NCBI GenBank assembly: GCA_000817115.1
Contig: JUEO01000001.1
Location: 186,001 to 250,000, forward strand
DNA from: a marine actinobacterium MedAcidi-G2B
GTDB taxonomy: Bacteria; Actinomycetota; Acidimicrobiia; Acidimicrobiales; MedAcidi-G1
Direction: 5' to 3'
DNA length: 64,000 nucleotides
Positions 38,659 through 47,874 of this stretch are shown piece by piece. The notes under the pieces were generated by a model, which worked only from the letters and a program-made list of their open reading frames with translations, had not been told where the DNA came from and made no database searches. A program made the position numbers and the translations under genes. Each line of letters starts with the position of its first letter. The stretch's first letter is position 1.

Positions 38659-40167
38659 TCAGAGGGTTCCGTCGTCAAGGTGAAACAGTACTTCTGAAGC
38701 TCTATTGCGGACCTCATCAAGATTCGAAAGCCTTCTTAATCCAGCATATTGTTGACCCATCCGCGGATTGTTAGAAAGTTTATTTTCGTTCCTGGCAAGA
38801 AAATCCCAATACAAAGTAGTAAAAGGGCAGGCTAATTCTCCACTACGTTTTTTAGGATCATAAATGCAATCCGAACAGTAGTTGCTCATTCTATTTATGT
38901 AAGCTCCACCAGAGGCATAGGGTTTTGTTGCCATTTTCCCGCCATCAGCGTGAACAGCCATTCCTAAAACATTTGGCAGCATGACCCATTCTGCGCCATC
39001 AATAAAACGAGACCACATCCAATTAATTACACCCTGCGGATTTAACCCACTAGTTAAAGAGAGATTTCCAAAAACCATAAGTCTTTCAATGTGGTGCGTA
39101 TACGCATACTCATACAAGTGGTCCATAGCTCCACTAATGCATGCCATTTCTGTAGCATCTTTTTCTAAAAAAGCAGGAGGCACTTCTCGATTGACTTCTA
39201 AATAATTTGAGTTCCTATATTCCGGCATCCAAAGCCAGTACAAGCCCCAGACGTATTCCCGCCATCCAATTATTTGTCTAATAAAACCTTCGACGCTGTT
39301 AATTGGAGCATTACCATCATGATAAGAAAATTCGGCTGCTGCGACCAACTCACTGGGATGTAATAGTCCAATATTTAATGAGGAGCTAAGAACTGAGTGT
39401 GCTAATTTCCATTCTTGGCTGAGCATTGCATCTTCATATGGTCCAAATATTGGTAAAGCGCCATGGATAAACTCATCTAATCGAATTAGAGCCTGTTCTC
39501 TTGTTACGGGCCAGATTCCTTTTGGAACTGCCCCCCAAGCATTACCCAAACTACTTAAAATCTCTTTATCAATTTGATCATGAGTGAATAATTTAACCTC
39601 TGGCCATTTGCGACCATCTCGAGGAGGCCGTTCACGGTTTTCATGATCAAAATTCCATTTTCCACCAATTGGAGAATCTCCGTCCATTAGAACCTTTAGC
39701 CGTTTACGCTGCCAACGGTAAAAATCTTCCATTTTAAATGACTTACGAGAGCCTACCCATCCTGCAAAATCTTCATAATGGCAGAGGAACTGATTGTTTC
39801 TTATGATTTTGAGGCCACATTTCTCAGCAATCTTTTGACCATTCCAATTCATTGGCTCCATCACAACAATTTCTTCTGGCATAAATTCTTTCGAGTGCTC
39901 AGTGATGCCGGTAACTAAATCCTTTGAAACCCGATAATCGACTTCAAAACCCTCTTGCCGAAGTTCGTCAGCAAAATGTCGCATTGCAGAAAGAATCAAA
40001 TGAGCTTTCTGAATATGCCATTGATTAGAATCAAATTTTTTCTCAATTTCAACCATAAGAATTCGAGCGGTAGAAGGGGATTGGCCAACAAGAGAAGAAA
40101 TATTCCTATTGATCTGATCTCCCATAACAAGAATGGTTGGTTTTTTTGCGTGCGTTTTAAGTGTCAT
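38659..40167 (-). CDS. Cryptochrome/photolyase family protein, FeS-BCP ((6-4) photolyase-like) group
   Basis: ILVMGDQINRN; HHIERLMVFGNLSLTSGLNPQGVINWMWSRFIDGAEWVMLPNVLGMAVHADGG; Cys at MACISGAM, YCSDC and ACPF fit the 4Fe-4S ligand set. Confidence 0.9.
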   Translation of the reverse strand: MTLKTHAKKPTILVMGDQINRNISSLVGQSPSTARILMVEIEKKFDSNQWHIQKAHLILSAMRHFADELRQEGFEVDYRVSKDLVTGITEHSKEFMPEEIVVMEPMNWNGQKIAEKCGLKIIRNNQFLCHYEDFAGWVGSRKSFKMEDFYRWQRKRLKVLMDGDSPIGGKWNFDHENRERPPRDGRKWPEVKLFTHDQIDKEILSSLGNAWGAVPKGIWPVTREQALIRLDEFIHGALPIFGPYEDAMLSQEWKLAHSVLSSSLNIGLLHPSELVAAAEFSYHDGNAPINSVEGFIRQIIGWREYVWGLYWLWMPEYRNSNYLEVNREVPPAFLEKDATEMACISGAMDHLYEYAYTHHIERLMVFGNLSLTSGLNPQGVINWMWSRFIDGAEWVMLPNVLGMAVHADGGKMATKPYASGGAYINRMSNYCSDCIYDPKKRSGELACPFTTLYWDFLARNENKLSNNPRMGQQYAGLRRLSNLDEVRNRASEVLFHLDDGTL

Positions 40168-40285
40168 TGTGTTCTAACCTGATGAATTTAAATGTAAGAC
40201 AGCCCGTCAGAAATTATGCTGTTACCAATCGTTAAATCTGTCACATGCTGCTGACCTAAATAATCATCTCGGTACATTACAGAAC

Positions 40286-40699
40286 GTGACCATCGCATAT
40301 ATTCATTTCATATCAACAGTTTTTATGGCAGGAATCATTTGGTTCGTGCAAATTGTGCACTACCCCCTCTTCCACAGGGTAGGTGAAAACGAATCAAGAT
40401 CTTATGCCTCTGAGCATCAGAAAAGAACTTCCTGGGTAGTTGGGTTTCCGATGCTGGCAGAGGGAGTAACTACATTATGGCTTTTCTTTGACCCTGTGAA
40501 TGGTCGACTTCTCCCTATCATTGGGGGTTTAATCCTGCTAAAAGTTCATTTGTCGACAGTTTTTCTTCAAGTTCCAAAACATTCACTACTAATTAACAGC
40601 CACACATTTGATGTTATTAACGCATTAATCAAAACTAATTGGATTCGAACAATCGGCTGGTCTTCGCGATCAGTTATTGCACTAATGATTATTTTGTAA
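40286..40699 (+). CDS. Small integral membrane protein (about 4 TM), family unassigned
   Basis: Hydrophobic segments across 137 aa (MTIAYIHFISTVFMAGIIWFVQIVHYPLF...LLPIIGGLILLKVHLSTVFL...); GTG start 7 nt after TACATT. Confidence 0.7.
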   Translation: MTIAYIHFISTVFMAGIIWFVQIVHYPLFHRVGENESRSYASEHQKRTSWVVGFPMLAEGVTTLWLFFDPVNGRLLPIIGGLILLKVHLSTVFLQVPKHSLLINSHTFDVINALIKTNWIRTIGWSSRSVIALMIIL

Positions 40700-40701
40700 C
40701 A

Positions 40702-41460
40702 ATGAGTCAACTTCTTTCAAATTCTTGTCCAGTAAAAATTAAAAGGGCAGTAATGGTTCAAAATTGGATAGATCTTGTTTTTCTTCACTGGCGGTACCCA
40801 GTAGATACTGTTGCGAAGCTACTTCCTGAAGGAATTGAAGTTGAAACGTTTGATGGTGATGCATGGGTTGGCTTAATTCCTTTTCAAATGGACGATTTAG
40901 GATTTCCAATGATGCATCCATTGCCCCATGTTGGGTCTTTTCCCGAGGTTAATGTTCGGACATACGTTAAATGCGGTGAAAAGTCAGGAGTATGGTTTTT
41001 CTCCCTGGATATAAACAAGATCATTCCAACCTTAACCGCAAGAACTGTTTATAAAATTCCGTATTGCTATGGAAAAGTTAGCCATACCAGCGTTGGAAAT
41101 TACGTCACAACTAAAGCGATGCGAAGATGGCCCACTCGAGATCTTCAATCAAACATCGTTATTGAAAAACAAGAAAAAACCGATGGCAATTTAGAACGGT
41201 TTTTAACAGCACGTTGGGGTTTGATTGCACAATCCCCAACAAAGAATTTTATATGGGCGCCTATTGACCACCCGCCTTGGTCTTTGTATAAAGCCAAATT
41301 GCATCATCTTAAAGATGAGTTCATTGAAGCTGCTGGTCTGCCCAAACCCGTTGGGGAACCCCATGTGATGTATTCACCTGGTGTGCCAGTACGAATAGGG
41401 TTACCAAAGAAATTGAGTCCTTCTATCTACCGAGACGAGATAGGGCTTCAAGCTCGTTAA
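40702..41460 (+). CDS. YqjF family (DUF2071) protein
   Basis: VFLHWRYPVDTVAKLLPEGIEVETFDGDAWVGLIPFQM; FPEVNVRTYV; GVWFFSLDI; ATG at 40702 preferred over 40639. Confidence 0.88.
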   Translation: MSQLLSNSCPVKIKRAVMVQNWIDLVFLHWRYPVDTVAKLLPEGIEVETFDGDAWVGLIPFQMDDLGFPMMHPLPHVGSFPEVNVRTYVKCGEKSGVWFFSLDINKIIPTLTARTVYKIPYCYGKVSHTSVGNYVTTKAMRRWPTRDLQSNIVIEKQEKTDGNLERFLTARWGLIAQSPTKNFIWAPIDHPPWSLYKAKLHHLKDEFIEAAGLPKPVGEPHVMYSPGVPVRIGLPKKLSPSIYRDEIGLQAR

Positions 41461-41683
41461 GTCCTTCTATGTGAAACCTTTTTGTACGAGCTGTTGTTCC
41501 GGTTAAGACTGATACTCTTGCTCGCTTTAAACCAAGCGCTTTAGCTAGTTCTTTGCGTGCAGCTTCATTAGCGCGACCGTTTACTGGAGCTTCATTTACT
41601 CTGATTTTTATGACCCCGTGATCATAACGAACGTCGTTCTTGCTGGCTCTTGGAAAAACTAGCACTTCAAGAATACAAGACAT
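41423..41683 (-). CDS. DUF167 (YggU-like) family protein
   Basis: VFPRASKNDVRYDHGVIKIRVNEAPVNGRANEAARKELAKALGLKRARVSVLTGTTARTK. Confidence 0.9.
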   Translation of the reverse strand: MSCILEVLVFPRASKNDVRYDHGVIKIRVNEAPVNGRANEAARKELAKALGLKRARVSVLTGTTARTKRFHIEGLNELEALSRLGR

Positions 41684-41693
41684 CGACTTTACG

Positions 41694-42674
41694 TCACTGA
41701 TTAAACAAGGGAGCTAATGTCTCACCGGCCAAAGCTACCATTTCTGGATCATGTCCATTGGCAGGCATATTCAGTGTCACACCATCTAAGCCAAGGTCAA
41801 TTAAACCTTGGATCTGTTCTTTGACTTGGTCTGGGTCACCAAAAATCATTCTTGAAGTCAACATGGCTTTAAAGTCATCATCAGCATTGTCCCAATCAAC
41901 ACCTTTTGATTGGAAAAATTCTTTTCTACCTAGCTCGGCTTCTTCAGCAGTAGGAGCAATGCCCATAAATCCAAGCCAAGAAACACAGATCTCATTTACG
42001 TCTCGACCCATCCGGTCGCAATGTTCATTCAAGACTTCAAGTTTTCTAGGTATCTCATCGCGGTTACAAATCAGATTTGATTCGTCAGCGTATTGAGCAA
42101 CCATACGTAGAGTCTTCTTTTCTCCGCCGCCGCCGATCATTACCGGAATGTCATGAAGTGGCTGCGGTTCGTTTATGGCTTCATTAGTCGAGTAATGCTT
42201 ACCAGAAAAGGTTGGTCGTTCACCATTTAACATGGGGAGAATGATTTGTAGGGCCTCTTCAAGCTTTTCAAATCGATCAGTGAAAGTTCCAAATTCAAAA
42301 CCGAGAGCATTGTGTTCTAGTTCAAACCATCCAGCACCAATGCCAAGCAAAGCGCGGCCACCTGAAATCACATCAAGGGTGGTAATTGTTTTCGCTAAGA
42401 ACGTAGGGTTTCGATAGGTATTCCCTGTAACTAGTGATCCGAGATTAATCTTTGAAGTCCGAGCTGCTAGAGCTGCCAATAGTGCATAACACTCAAGCAT
42501 GTAGTCATCAGGTTTCCCGAGCCCAGGTAGCTGGTAGAAGTGATCCATCACGAAGACAGTGTCAAAGCCACTTGATTCAGCAGCAAGAGTTTGAGCAACA
42601 ATGTCCTCAAAGAGTGTTTCTCTGGAACCGTTTGGATAATTAAAATTTGGAATTTGATAGCCGAGTTTAGTCAT
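41694..42674 (-). CDS. LLM-class (F420-dependent type) oxidoreductase
   Basis: ESSGFDTVFVMDHFYQLPG; KINLGSLVTGNTYRNPTFLAKTITTLDVISGGRALLGIGAGW; IPVMIGGGGEKKTLRMVAQYAD. Confidence 0.92.
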   Translation of the reverse strand: MTKLGYQIPNFNYPNGSRETLFEDIVAQTLAAESSGFDTVFVMDHFYQLPGLGKPDDYMLECYALLAALAARTSKINLGSLVTGNTYRNPTFLAKTITTLDVISGGRALLGIGAGWFELEHNALGFEFGTFTDRFEKLEEALQIILPMLNGERPTFSGKHYSTNEAINEPQPLHDIPVMIGGGGEKKTLRMVAQYADESNLICNRDEIPRKLEVLNEHCDRMGRDVNEICVSWLGFMGIAPTAEEAELGRKEFFQSKGVDWDNADDDFKAMLTSRMIFGDPDQVKEQIQGLIDLGLDGVTLNMPANGHDPEMVALAGETLAPLFNQ

Positions 42675-42725
42675 CTCAATAGTTTAGTCTTCGATGAGGA
42701 TTTCCAGAAATCAATGCCATAAAAA

Positions 42726-42745
42726 TTGATTAAAACTTTAATCAA
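42726..42745. promoter_or_regulatory. 20-bp perfect palindrome TTGATTAAA-AC-TTTAATCAA overlapping the paaA promoter (putative operator)
   Basis: Read directly; overlaps candidate -35 TTGATT (42726-42731), 17-nt spacer, -10 TAAACT (42749-42754), ATG at 42764. Confidence 0.75.
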
Positions 42746-42763
42746 ATCTAAACTCTTTAGATT

Positions 42764-43678
42764 ATGAAACGCTCGTGGGCCTCTTTAGAAGAATTTCAAA
42801 AGTTCTTGGATCACGGCGGAATAGTTGAACCAGTTGATGATATGCCCAGAGAATATCGTCAAACTGTTTTTGATTTCATAGAGATGCACGCGAACAGTGA
42901 ACTTATGGGTGGCCTAACAGAACGAGATTGGATACCCAAAGCACCGGGGTTACGGCACAAAATGTCGGTAATAGCCAAAACACAAGATGAAATAGGGCAC
43001 GCACACCTCTTATATATGGTTGCTGCAGACTTGAAAATAAAAACACGTGAAGAAATGATGCAAGACTTATTCGCTGGAAAAAGTAAATTCCATAACGTAT
43101 TTCATTACCGAGCTAAAACCTGGGGAGATCAAGTAGCAATCGCTTTTCTTGTAGATGCAGCTGCTCTTGTCAGCCAACAGGCAGTATTTAAGAACTGTTC
43201 ATACGGGCCTTACAAAAGAATTCTTAAACGGATCATTGCAGAAGAAGGCTTTCATCTTCGTTTTGGTGAAGAGTCTGTACTGCGTATTGCTGAAGGAACA
43301 GAGGTTCAAAGAAACATGTTTCAAGATTCAATTAACGACTGGTGGTGGCCCGCCCTTCAACTATTTGGACCAGATTCAAAACCCAATGATTTATTACTGC
43401 GGTGGCACATAAAGTCCGAACGAAATGAAATATTACGAGATAGATGGATACAAAAATTCGTTCCACTTCTTCAAGGGTATGGATTTACTATCCCAGACTC
43501 AGGGTTAAGAAGAAATGAAGAAAAAGACCGATGGGAAATAGGTCCTATTGACTGGAAGCCATTAAAACAAACGATGATTATGGGGGGGCCAGATTCTGCT
43601 CGGCGTATTTCTGAAGCATCAGATAGTTGGGAGAAAACAGGTTGGGTGCGCGAGGCTTTAGAGAAGGTCTCTGCATGA
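42764..43678 (+). CDS. paaA: 1,2-phenylacetyl-CoA epoxidase subunit PaaA
   Basis: TERDWIPKAPGLRHKMSVIAKTQDEIGHAHLLY; FKNCSYGPYKRILKRIIAEEGFHLRFGEE; GPIDWKPLKQ. Confidence 0.93.
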   Translation: MKRSWASLEEFQKFLDHGGIVEPVDDMPREYRQTVFDFIEMHANSELMGGLTERDWIPKAPGLRHKMSVIAKTQDEIGHAHLLYMVAADLKIKTREEMMQDLFAGKSKFHNVFHYRAKTWGDQVAIAFLVDAAALVSQQAVFKNCSYGPYKRILKRIIAEEGFHLRFGEESVLRIAEGTEVQRNMFQDSINDWWWPALQLFGPDSKPNDLLLRWHIKSERNEILRDRWIQKFVPLLQGYGFTIPDSGLRRNEEKDRWEIGPIDWKPLKQTMIMGGPDSARRISEASDSWEKTGWVREALEKVSA

Positions 43679-44145
43679 ATCTAGAGATTTTGGCTTCAGT
43701 TCAAGACATTCATTTAGCTATAGAGAAGGTAAATGATCCTGAATATCCAGGAATTTCAATAGTTGATTTAGGACTCCTTGAGAATATAAAACTAAATGAA
43801 ATAGGCGAAGTAGTTATCCAACTCATCCCAACTTTTTCTGGTTGTCCGGCATTACAAATGATCGCTCAAGATGTTCGTGAAATTATAGAAAAATTACCGG
43901 GAGTGAAAAAAGTTGACGTGGTTTGGTTAAATAGCCCTGTATGGAGTGTCAATCGAGTTACCGCAAAAGCAGAAAAAGATTTAGCGGAAAAATTTACTGT
44001 TGCGGTGCAAATACAAGGTCGAAAAGTCAAATGTCCAAGATGTCAATCTGAAACGACTATAAAGTCACATTTTGGACCTAGTAGGTGTAGATCTATACAT
44101 GTATGTTCCGGATGTAATGAAGTCATCGAAACACTCCGGGATTAA
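43675..44145 (+). CDS. paaD: PaaD-like metal-sulfur cluster assembly protein
   Basis: NDPEYPGISIVDLGLLENIKL; PTFSGCPALQMIAQDV; C-terminal CPRCQS...CSGC zinc ribbon; ATG at 43675. Confidence 0.9.
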   Translation: MNLEILASVQDIHLAIEKVNDPEYPGISIVDLGLLENIKLNEIGEVVIQLIPTFSGCPALQMIAQDVREIIEKLPGVKKVDVVWLNSPVWSVNRVTAKAEKDLAEKFTVAVQIQGRKVKCPRCQSETTIKSHFGPSRCRSIHVCSGCNEVIETLRD

Positions 44146-44147
44146 AT

Positions 44148-44429
44148 ATGCGCATTTACGAAGTTTTTCTTAAAGCAGATGGAAAAGAAGAATTTCGTCA
44201 TGCTGGAAGTATCGAAGCACCAACAGATGAACTCGCCTTAGTTCTGGCTCGAGAGAATTACACAAGACGAGCGGAAGGTACGCATATGTGGGTAGTTGAT
44301 CGTGAGAACATTTGTGTTAGTGAAGAAGGTTTCATTGACGCAAATTTAAATAAGTCTCACCGTCATAACGATGGAGAAAGAGTAGCAGAGTGGAGAAAAT
44401 CACAACGAAATAAAAAAAGTAATGGTTAA
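44148..44429 (+). CDS. paaB: 1,2-phenylacetyl-CoA epoxidase subunit PaaB
   Basis: MRIYEVFLKADGKEEFRHAGSIEAPTDELALVLARENYTRRAEGTHMWVVDRENI. Confidence 0.92.
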   Translation: MRIYEVFLKADGKEEFRHAGSIEAPTDELALVLARENYTRRAEGTHMWVVDRENICVSEEGFIDANLNKSHRHNDGERVAEWRKSQRNKKSNG

Positions 44430-45171
44430 GTCAGTTTTATCCTCTGCAATAAAAGAGTATTTATTAGCCTTTGCTGACGATGAACATTTAATGGGGCAAC
44501 AACATACGGAATGGATAGGTATTGCCCCATTTTTGGAAGAAGATATGGCATTTGCCAGTATTGGTCAAGACGAATTAGGGCATGCATCAATGTTGTATGC
44601 CTTGATATTAGAGGGTTCCTCTGAAGTCGATGCCTTTATTTTTAATCGTAAACCGGAAGAATGGCGTTCTTGTCAACTAGTCGAATCAAACCATCAGAAT
44701 TGGGAAGAAGCCTTAATGCGACATTGGTGTTACGACATGGCAGAAGATTTGCGCTGGGAACTTTTTAGAGAGTCTTCGCTTCCCGAACTAGTTTTGATTT
44801 CAGAACGTGCGCTTAAAGAAGAGAAGTACCATCGGCAGCACGCAGATGCATTAGTTGAAAACTTGCTTAAAGTTTCGACTAGTAAATCTCGGTTGATGAA
44901 AGCCTTAGAAGGAATAGTCCCTGAAGTTCTGGAATTATTCTCTTCAATCCCAGGCGAAACAGAAGCAATATCTTCTGGACTAGTTTCAGGAAAGTATTGT
45001 GACAAACTCCCAACTTGGCGGTCACGAGTCGAAAACCGGTTTGGAGTTTTAGACCAAAAGTTATTCGCTACTAGTGACCATCAGGCTCGAACTAAAAGGC
45101 ATTTAGATTTTGCCCCCTTGTATGGGAGAATACGAGAGGTCTTCTTACTTGACCCTAAAGCGGTCTGGTGA
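44422..45171 (+). CDS. paaC: 1,2-phenylacetyl-CoA epoxidase subunit PaaC
   Basis: LLAFADDEHLMGQQHTEWIGIAPFLEEDMAFASIGQDELGHASMLYALI; EEKYHRQHADALVENL. Confidence 0.92.
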   Translation: MVKSVLSSAIKEYLLAFADDEHLMGQQHTEWIGIAPFLEEDMAFASIGQDELGHASMLYALILEGSSEVDAFIFNRKPEEWRSCQLVESNHQNWEEALMRHWCYDMAEDLRWELFRESSLPELVLISERALKEEKYHRQHADALVENLLKVSTSKSRLMKALEGIVPEVLELFSSIPGETEAISSGLVSGKYCDKLPTWRSRVENRFGVLDQKLFATSDHQARTKRHLDFAPLYGRIREVFLLDPKAVW

Positions 45172-45181
45172 AGCCAAACTT

Positions 45182-45613
45182 TCAGCACTGTGCATTCGTA
45201 AATGAATTCAGAGCAGCCGCCCCACTTAAAAGCGGTCGGAGTTGAGTATTGAGGACGCGTTGAGCGGAAACAGGGACTTCAGAAACATCTATCCACCCAA
45301 GTCGTTCCATCTGCACAGATCGGACCTCCAAAATATGTAAGTAATCCCAAACCGCACCTTCAATTTGGCGGGGGGCCAAGCTGACAAGATTGCGGGCTAA
45401 TCCTAGGTGTTTATTCCAGGAGCGGCTGTTCAACTGAGGTTCACTGGTGTTGTGATCAATAAGTTCCATATTGCGATATAAAGTGCAAAAAACGGCTAAT
45501 CCTTCTGCTGAAGTTGTTACGTCTGGGGGGAGGCTAATTGAACTAGAGCTACAGGCCCCAGTGGCTAGCAAAAGTAAAGTGGCTAGTCCTGTTTGCAACT
45601 TCTTCGTGAACAA
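45182..45613 (-). CDS. Hypothetical secreted protein / putative lipoprotein
   Basis: MFTKKLQTGLATLLLLATGACSSSS signal-like N-terminus with Cys (imperfect lipobox). Confidence 0.6.
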   Translation of the reverse strand: MFTKKLQTGLATLLLLATGACSSSSISLPPDVTTSAEGLAVFCTLYRNMELIDHNTSEPQLNSRSWNKHLGLARNLVSLAPRQIEGAVWDYLHILEVRSVQMERLGWIDVSEVPVSAQRVLNTQLRPLLSGAAALNSFTNAQC

Positions 45614-45617
45614 TTTT

Positions 45618-46928
45618 CTAACCCAACACAGTTCCGGTGCCGGCTACTGGTTTTCTGTTGCGTGAGAAAGTTCCAAGATCAACTGTTTCGTTAACCATAG
45701 AACAGTGAACTTGAACAGGGTCGGTGTCATGATCGTGTCCTGATTCGCAGGCATATATCAACTCTTTCATGAGGTGACCTATAAGAGGAGCATTTTTGAA
45801 TTGATTGCCACTAGTTCCACAGGCGACATAAAAACCCCCTAGGTCTGTTCGGTCATAAATGGGAGTCCAATCCGGAGTCACGTCATAAAGGCTAGCTAGT
45901 CCTGTTGGGCGATTTGGTACAGAAACTTCGGGAACACGTTTCGCCAGTCGCCAAACAAGTGATTCCCAACTTTCAATTGATGGAGTGGGAGAATCACTAT
46001 CTGGGTCATCAATCCAAACAGCAGGATCACAGTCTGCTTCCACTCCTCCGACGATTAGAGTGCCGCCAGGCTGAGGACGGCTATAGAAACCTAAATCCAG
46101 ATCACCAACCATTACTGGATTATCAATGATATTAAATTCTTCAGAAGCGGGTACGGCATGAACTTCTTGACGCATTGCTCTCGTTGACATCTCCATTGTT
46201 TCACTTACACCGGCTAAATCATTTATATATGAACTCCAAGGTCCGGCAGCATTGATAACAATTGAAGATTTGATAATTTCCCCATTATTTAGCTGCACTC
46301 CTAGGACTTTGTTCTGGGATTTTTCGATAGCAACCACAGAGGTACGAAGAGAGACTTTTGCGCCAAAATGGCGTGCAGCGTCCATGAGATTTTGTGTGGC
46401 TAATTGAGGATCGTCAATGAAACCTCCGTTCGGTACAAAAAAACCGCCAAGTTTTCCTTTTCCGCCCTCAAAAAAGTGTTCATCATCTGGAAGGCTAGGG
46501 GGCCAAAAACGACCGGTATCAAACATTGGATATTTTTCGGACAAATCGCTTTCGGTCAGTTCTTCAAAAGGTATGCCTAATTCATTGAAGTGTTCTAAGT
46601 AAGAAGACCGATCAAAATCTGGTGGTTCTAAGAGAAGCATGCTTAGAGGATGAAATTTAGCTACCGGTCCATCTACGTATCCAAGGTGTTCTTCCCAAGC
46701 GTTCCATCTGTGAAATGACTCCCAAGCTGCAACTACTCCAGAACGGGTTGAATAGTTGAATCGAATGAGAGCAGAACTGGCACTTGTGGAGCCTCCGCCA
46801 ACTGACTCGCCCTTATCAACAACAAGAACCGTTCGTCCTGAGCGTTGGATCTCTAGAGCAATTGAAGCCCCCACCACACCTGCTCCGATAATTACTACTT
46901 CTGTTTCAGAATTAGATTGCATATTCAT
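45618..46928 (-). CDS. FAD-dependent (DAO/sarcosine oxidase-like) oxidoreductase
   Basis: VVIIGAGVVGASIALEIQRSGRTVLVVDKG; GGSTSASSALIR; LYDVTPDWTPIYDRTDLGGFYVACGTSGNQFKNAP. Confidence 0.9.
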   Translation of the reverse strand: MNMQSNSETEVVIIGAGVVGASIALEIQRSGRTVLVVDKGESVGGGSTSASSALIRFNYSTRSGVVAAWESFHRWNAWEEHLGYVDGPVAKFHPLSMLLLEPPDFDRSSYLEHFNELGIPFEELTESDLSEKYPMFDTGRFWPPSLPDDEHFFEGGKGKLGGFFVPNGGFIDDPQLATQNLMDAARHFGAKVSLRTSVVAIEKSQNKVLGVQLNNGEIIKSSIVINAAGPWSSYINDLAGVSETMEMSTRAMRQEVHAVPASEEFNIIDNPVMVGDLDLGFYSRPQPGGTLIVGGVEADCDPAVWIDDPDSDSPTPSIESWESLVWRLAKRVPEVSVPNRPTGLASLYDVTPDWTPIYDRTDLGGFYVACGTSGNQFKNAPLIGHLMKELIYACESGHDHDTDPVQVHCSMVNETVDLGTFSRNRKPVAGTGTVLG

Positions 46929-46954
46929 TAGACAAGAGGTTAGAAGACATTTTG

Positions 46955-47857
46955 TTACCTTGTTGTACCCGAAGTGTCTCTTATCCTGTCTTTTATTGGA
47001 CGAGGTTGTTCACAGCGGTCTAGGGCAGCCCCCCACGCAGGAGAAAAACCAAGAGCAAAGCGTAAAACTTTGATCAGAAGGTGTCCACCAATGCGAGAAC
47101 CTGGAATGTTCCTGACTCCTACGGCTTTTCTTAGTTCCCGTGGAACAGTTGCGACAGCAGCGTAAAAAAGAATTTTGTAAGCAGCCAAGATAAAGAAAGG
47201 AAGGGGTGGTCGAGCTAAAAATTTACGTGCTTCGCTTCCAGGAGGAGAACTATCAACCGAAGGGTGAATGGCCAGCCATGAAGATAATGATTTGGCTGTA
47301 GAAGGTAGTGGTTCTGCTCCAAGTAGAGAGCCAAGACGGGTTTGCTCCAGAACGTAAGCATCAGCTTCTTCTTCAGTCATTGGTCGAGGCCCATAGACTC
47401 GGTAAGAAGTTAGAAAAGAGTCAATAAGGGCGTTGTGTACCCAAGCGGCAAGGTCGGATTTGTCTGCAGAATATTCTTTCCCACGATGAGAAATTCCCGA
47501 TACAGGGCGATGAGCAAATCGAACAGCTCTAATAGCTTGGTCGACTTCAGCCATAGAACCGTACGCTGTTGCTGTTACATAAGACGCTGTTCGCGAAAGC
47601 CTCCCTAATGGATCTTGCTCATAGCTTGAGTGATCGCTAACTCCTGCCGCTACTTCAGGATGCGCAGCCTGTACAACTAAAGCTCTAATTCCACCAATAA
47701 AGGAGGCAACATCACTCATTACTAACCAAGTAATAGATTCTGGGCCAAAAAGGCCAGGGTCTTTCGGATAGTCGAAAGTGTTCTCTAATGGATCGGGGGC
47801 GTGACTAAAAAGCCCAACAGCATTTTCAGTGATTCGATCGCGCCATGTATTACTCAT
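46955..47857 (-). CDS. DUF2236 / MpaB-family oxygenase-like protein
   Basis: ALVVQAAHPEVAAGVSDHSSYEQDPLGRLSRTASYVTATAYG; VRFAHRPVSG; AWVHNALIDSFL. Confidence 0.88.
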   Translation of the reverse strand: MSNTWRDRITENAVGLFSHAPDPLENTFDYPKDPGLFGPESITWLVMSDVASFIGGIRALVVQAAHPEVAAGVSDHSSYEQDPLGRLSRTASYVTATAYGSMAEVDQAIRAVRFAHRPVSGISHRGKEYSADKSDLAAWVHNALIDSFLTSYRVYGPRPMTEEEADAYVLEQTRLGSLLGAEPLPSTAKSLSSWLAIHPSVDSSPPGSEARKFLARPPLPFFILAAYKILFYAAVATVPRELRKAVGVRNIPGSRIGGHLLIKVLRFALGFSPAWGAALDRCEQPRPIKDRIRDTSGTTR

Positions 47858-47874
47858 AATTATACAAATGTTAT

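Noticed and set aside
38574-38774. 66-aa plus-strand ORF between ybaK-like and photolyase genes
   Set aside because: Overlaps the photolyase C-terminus antisense and shows no recognisable domain.
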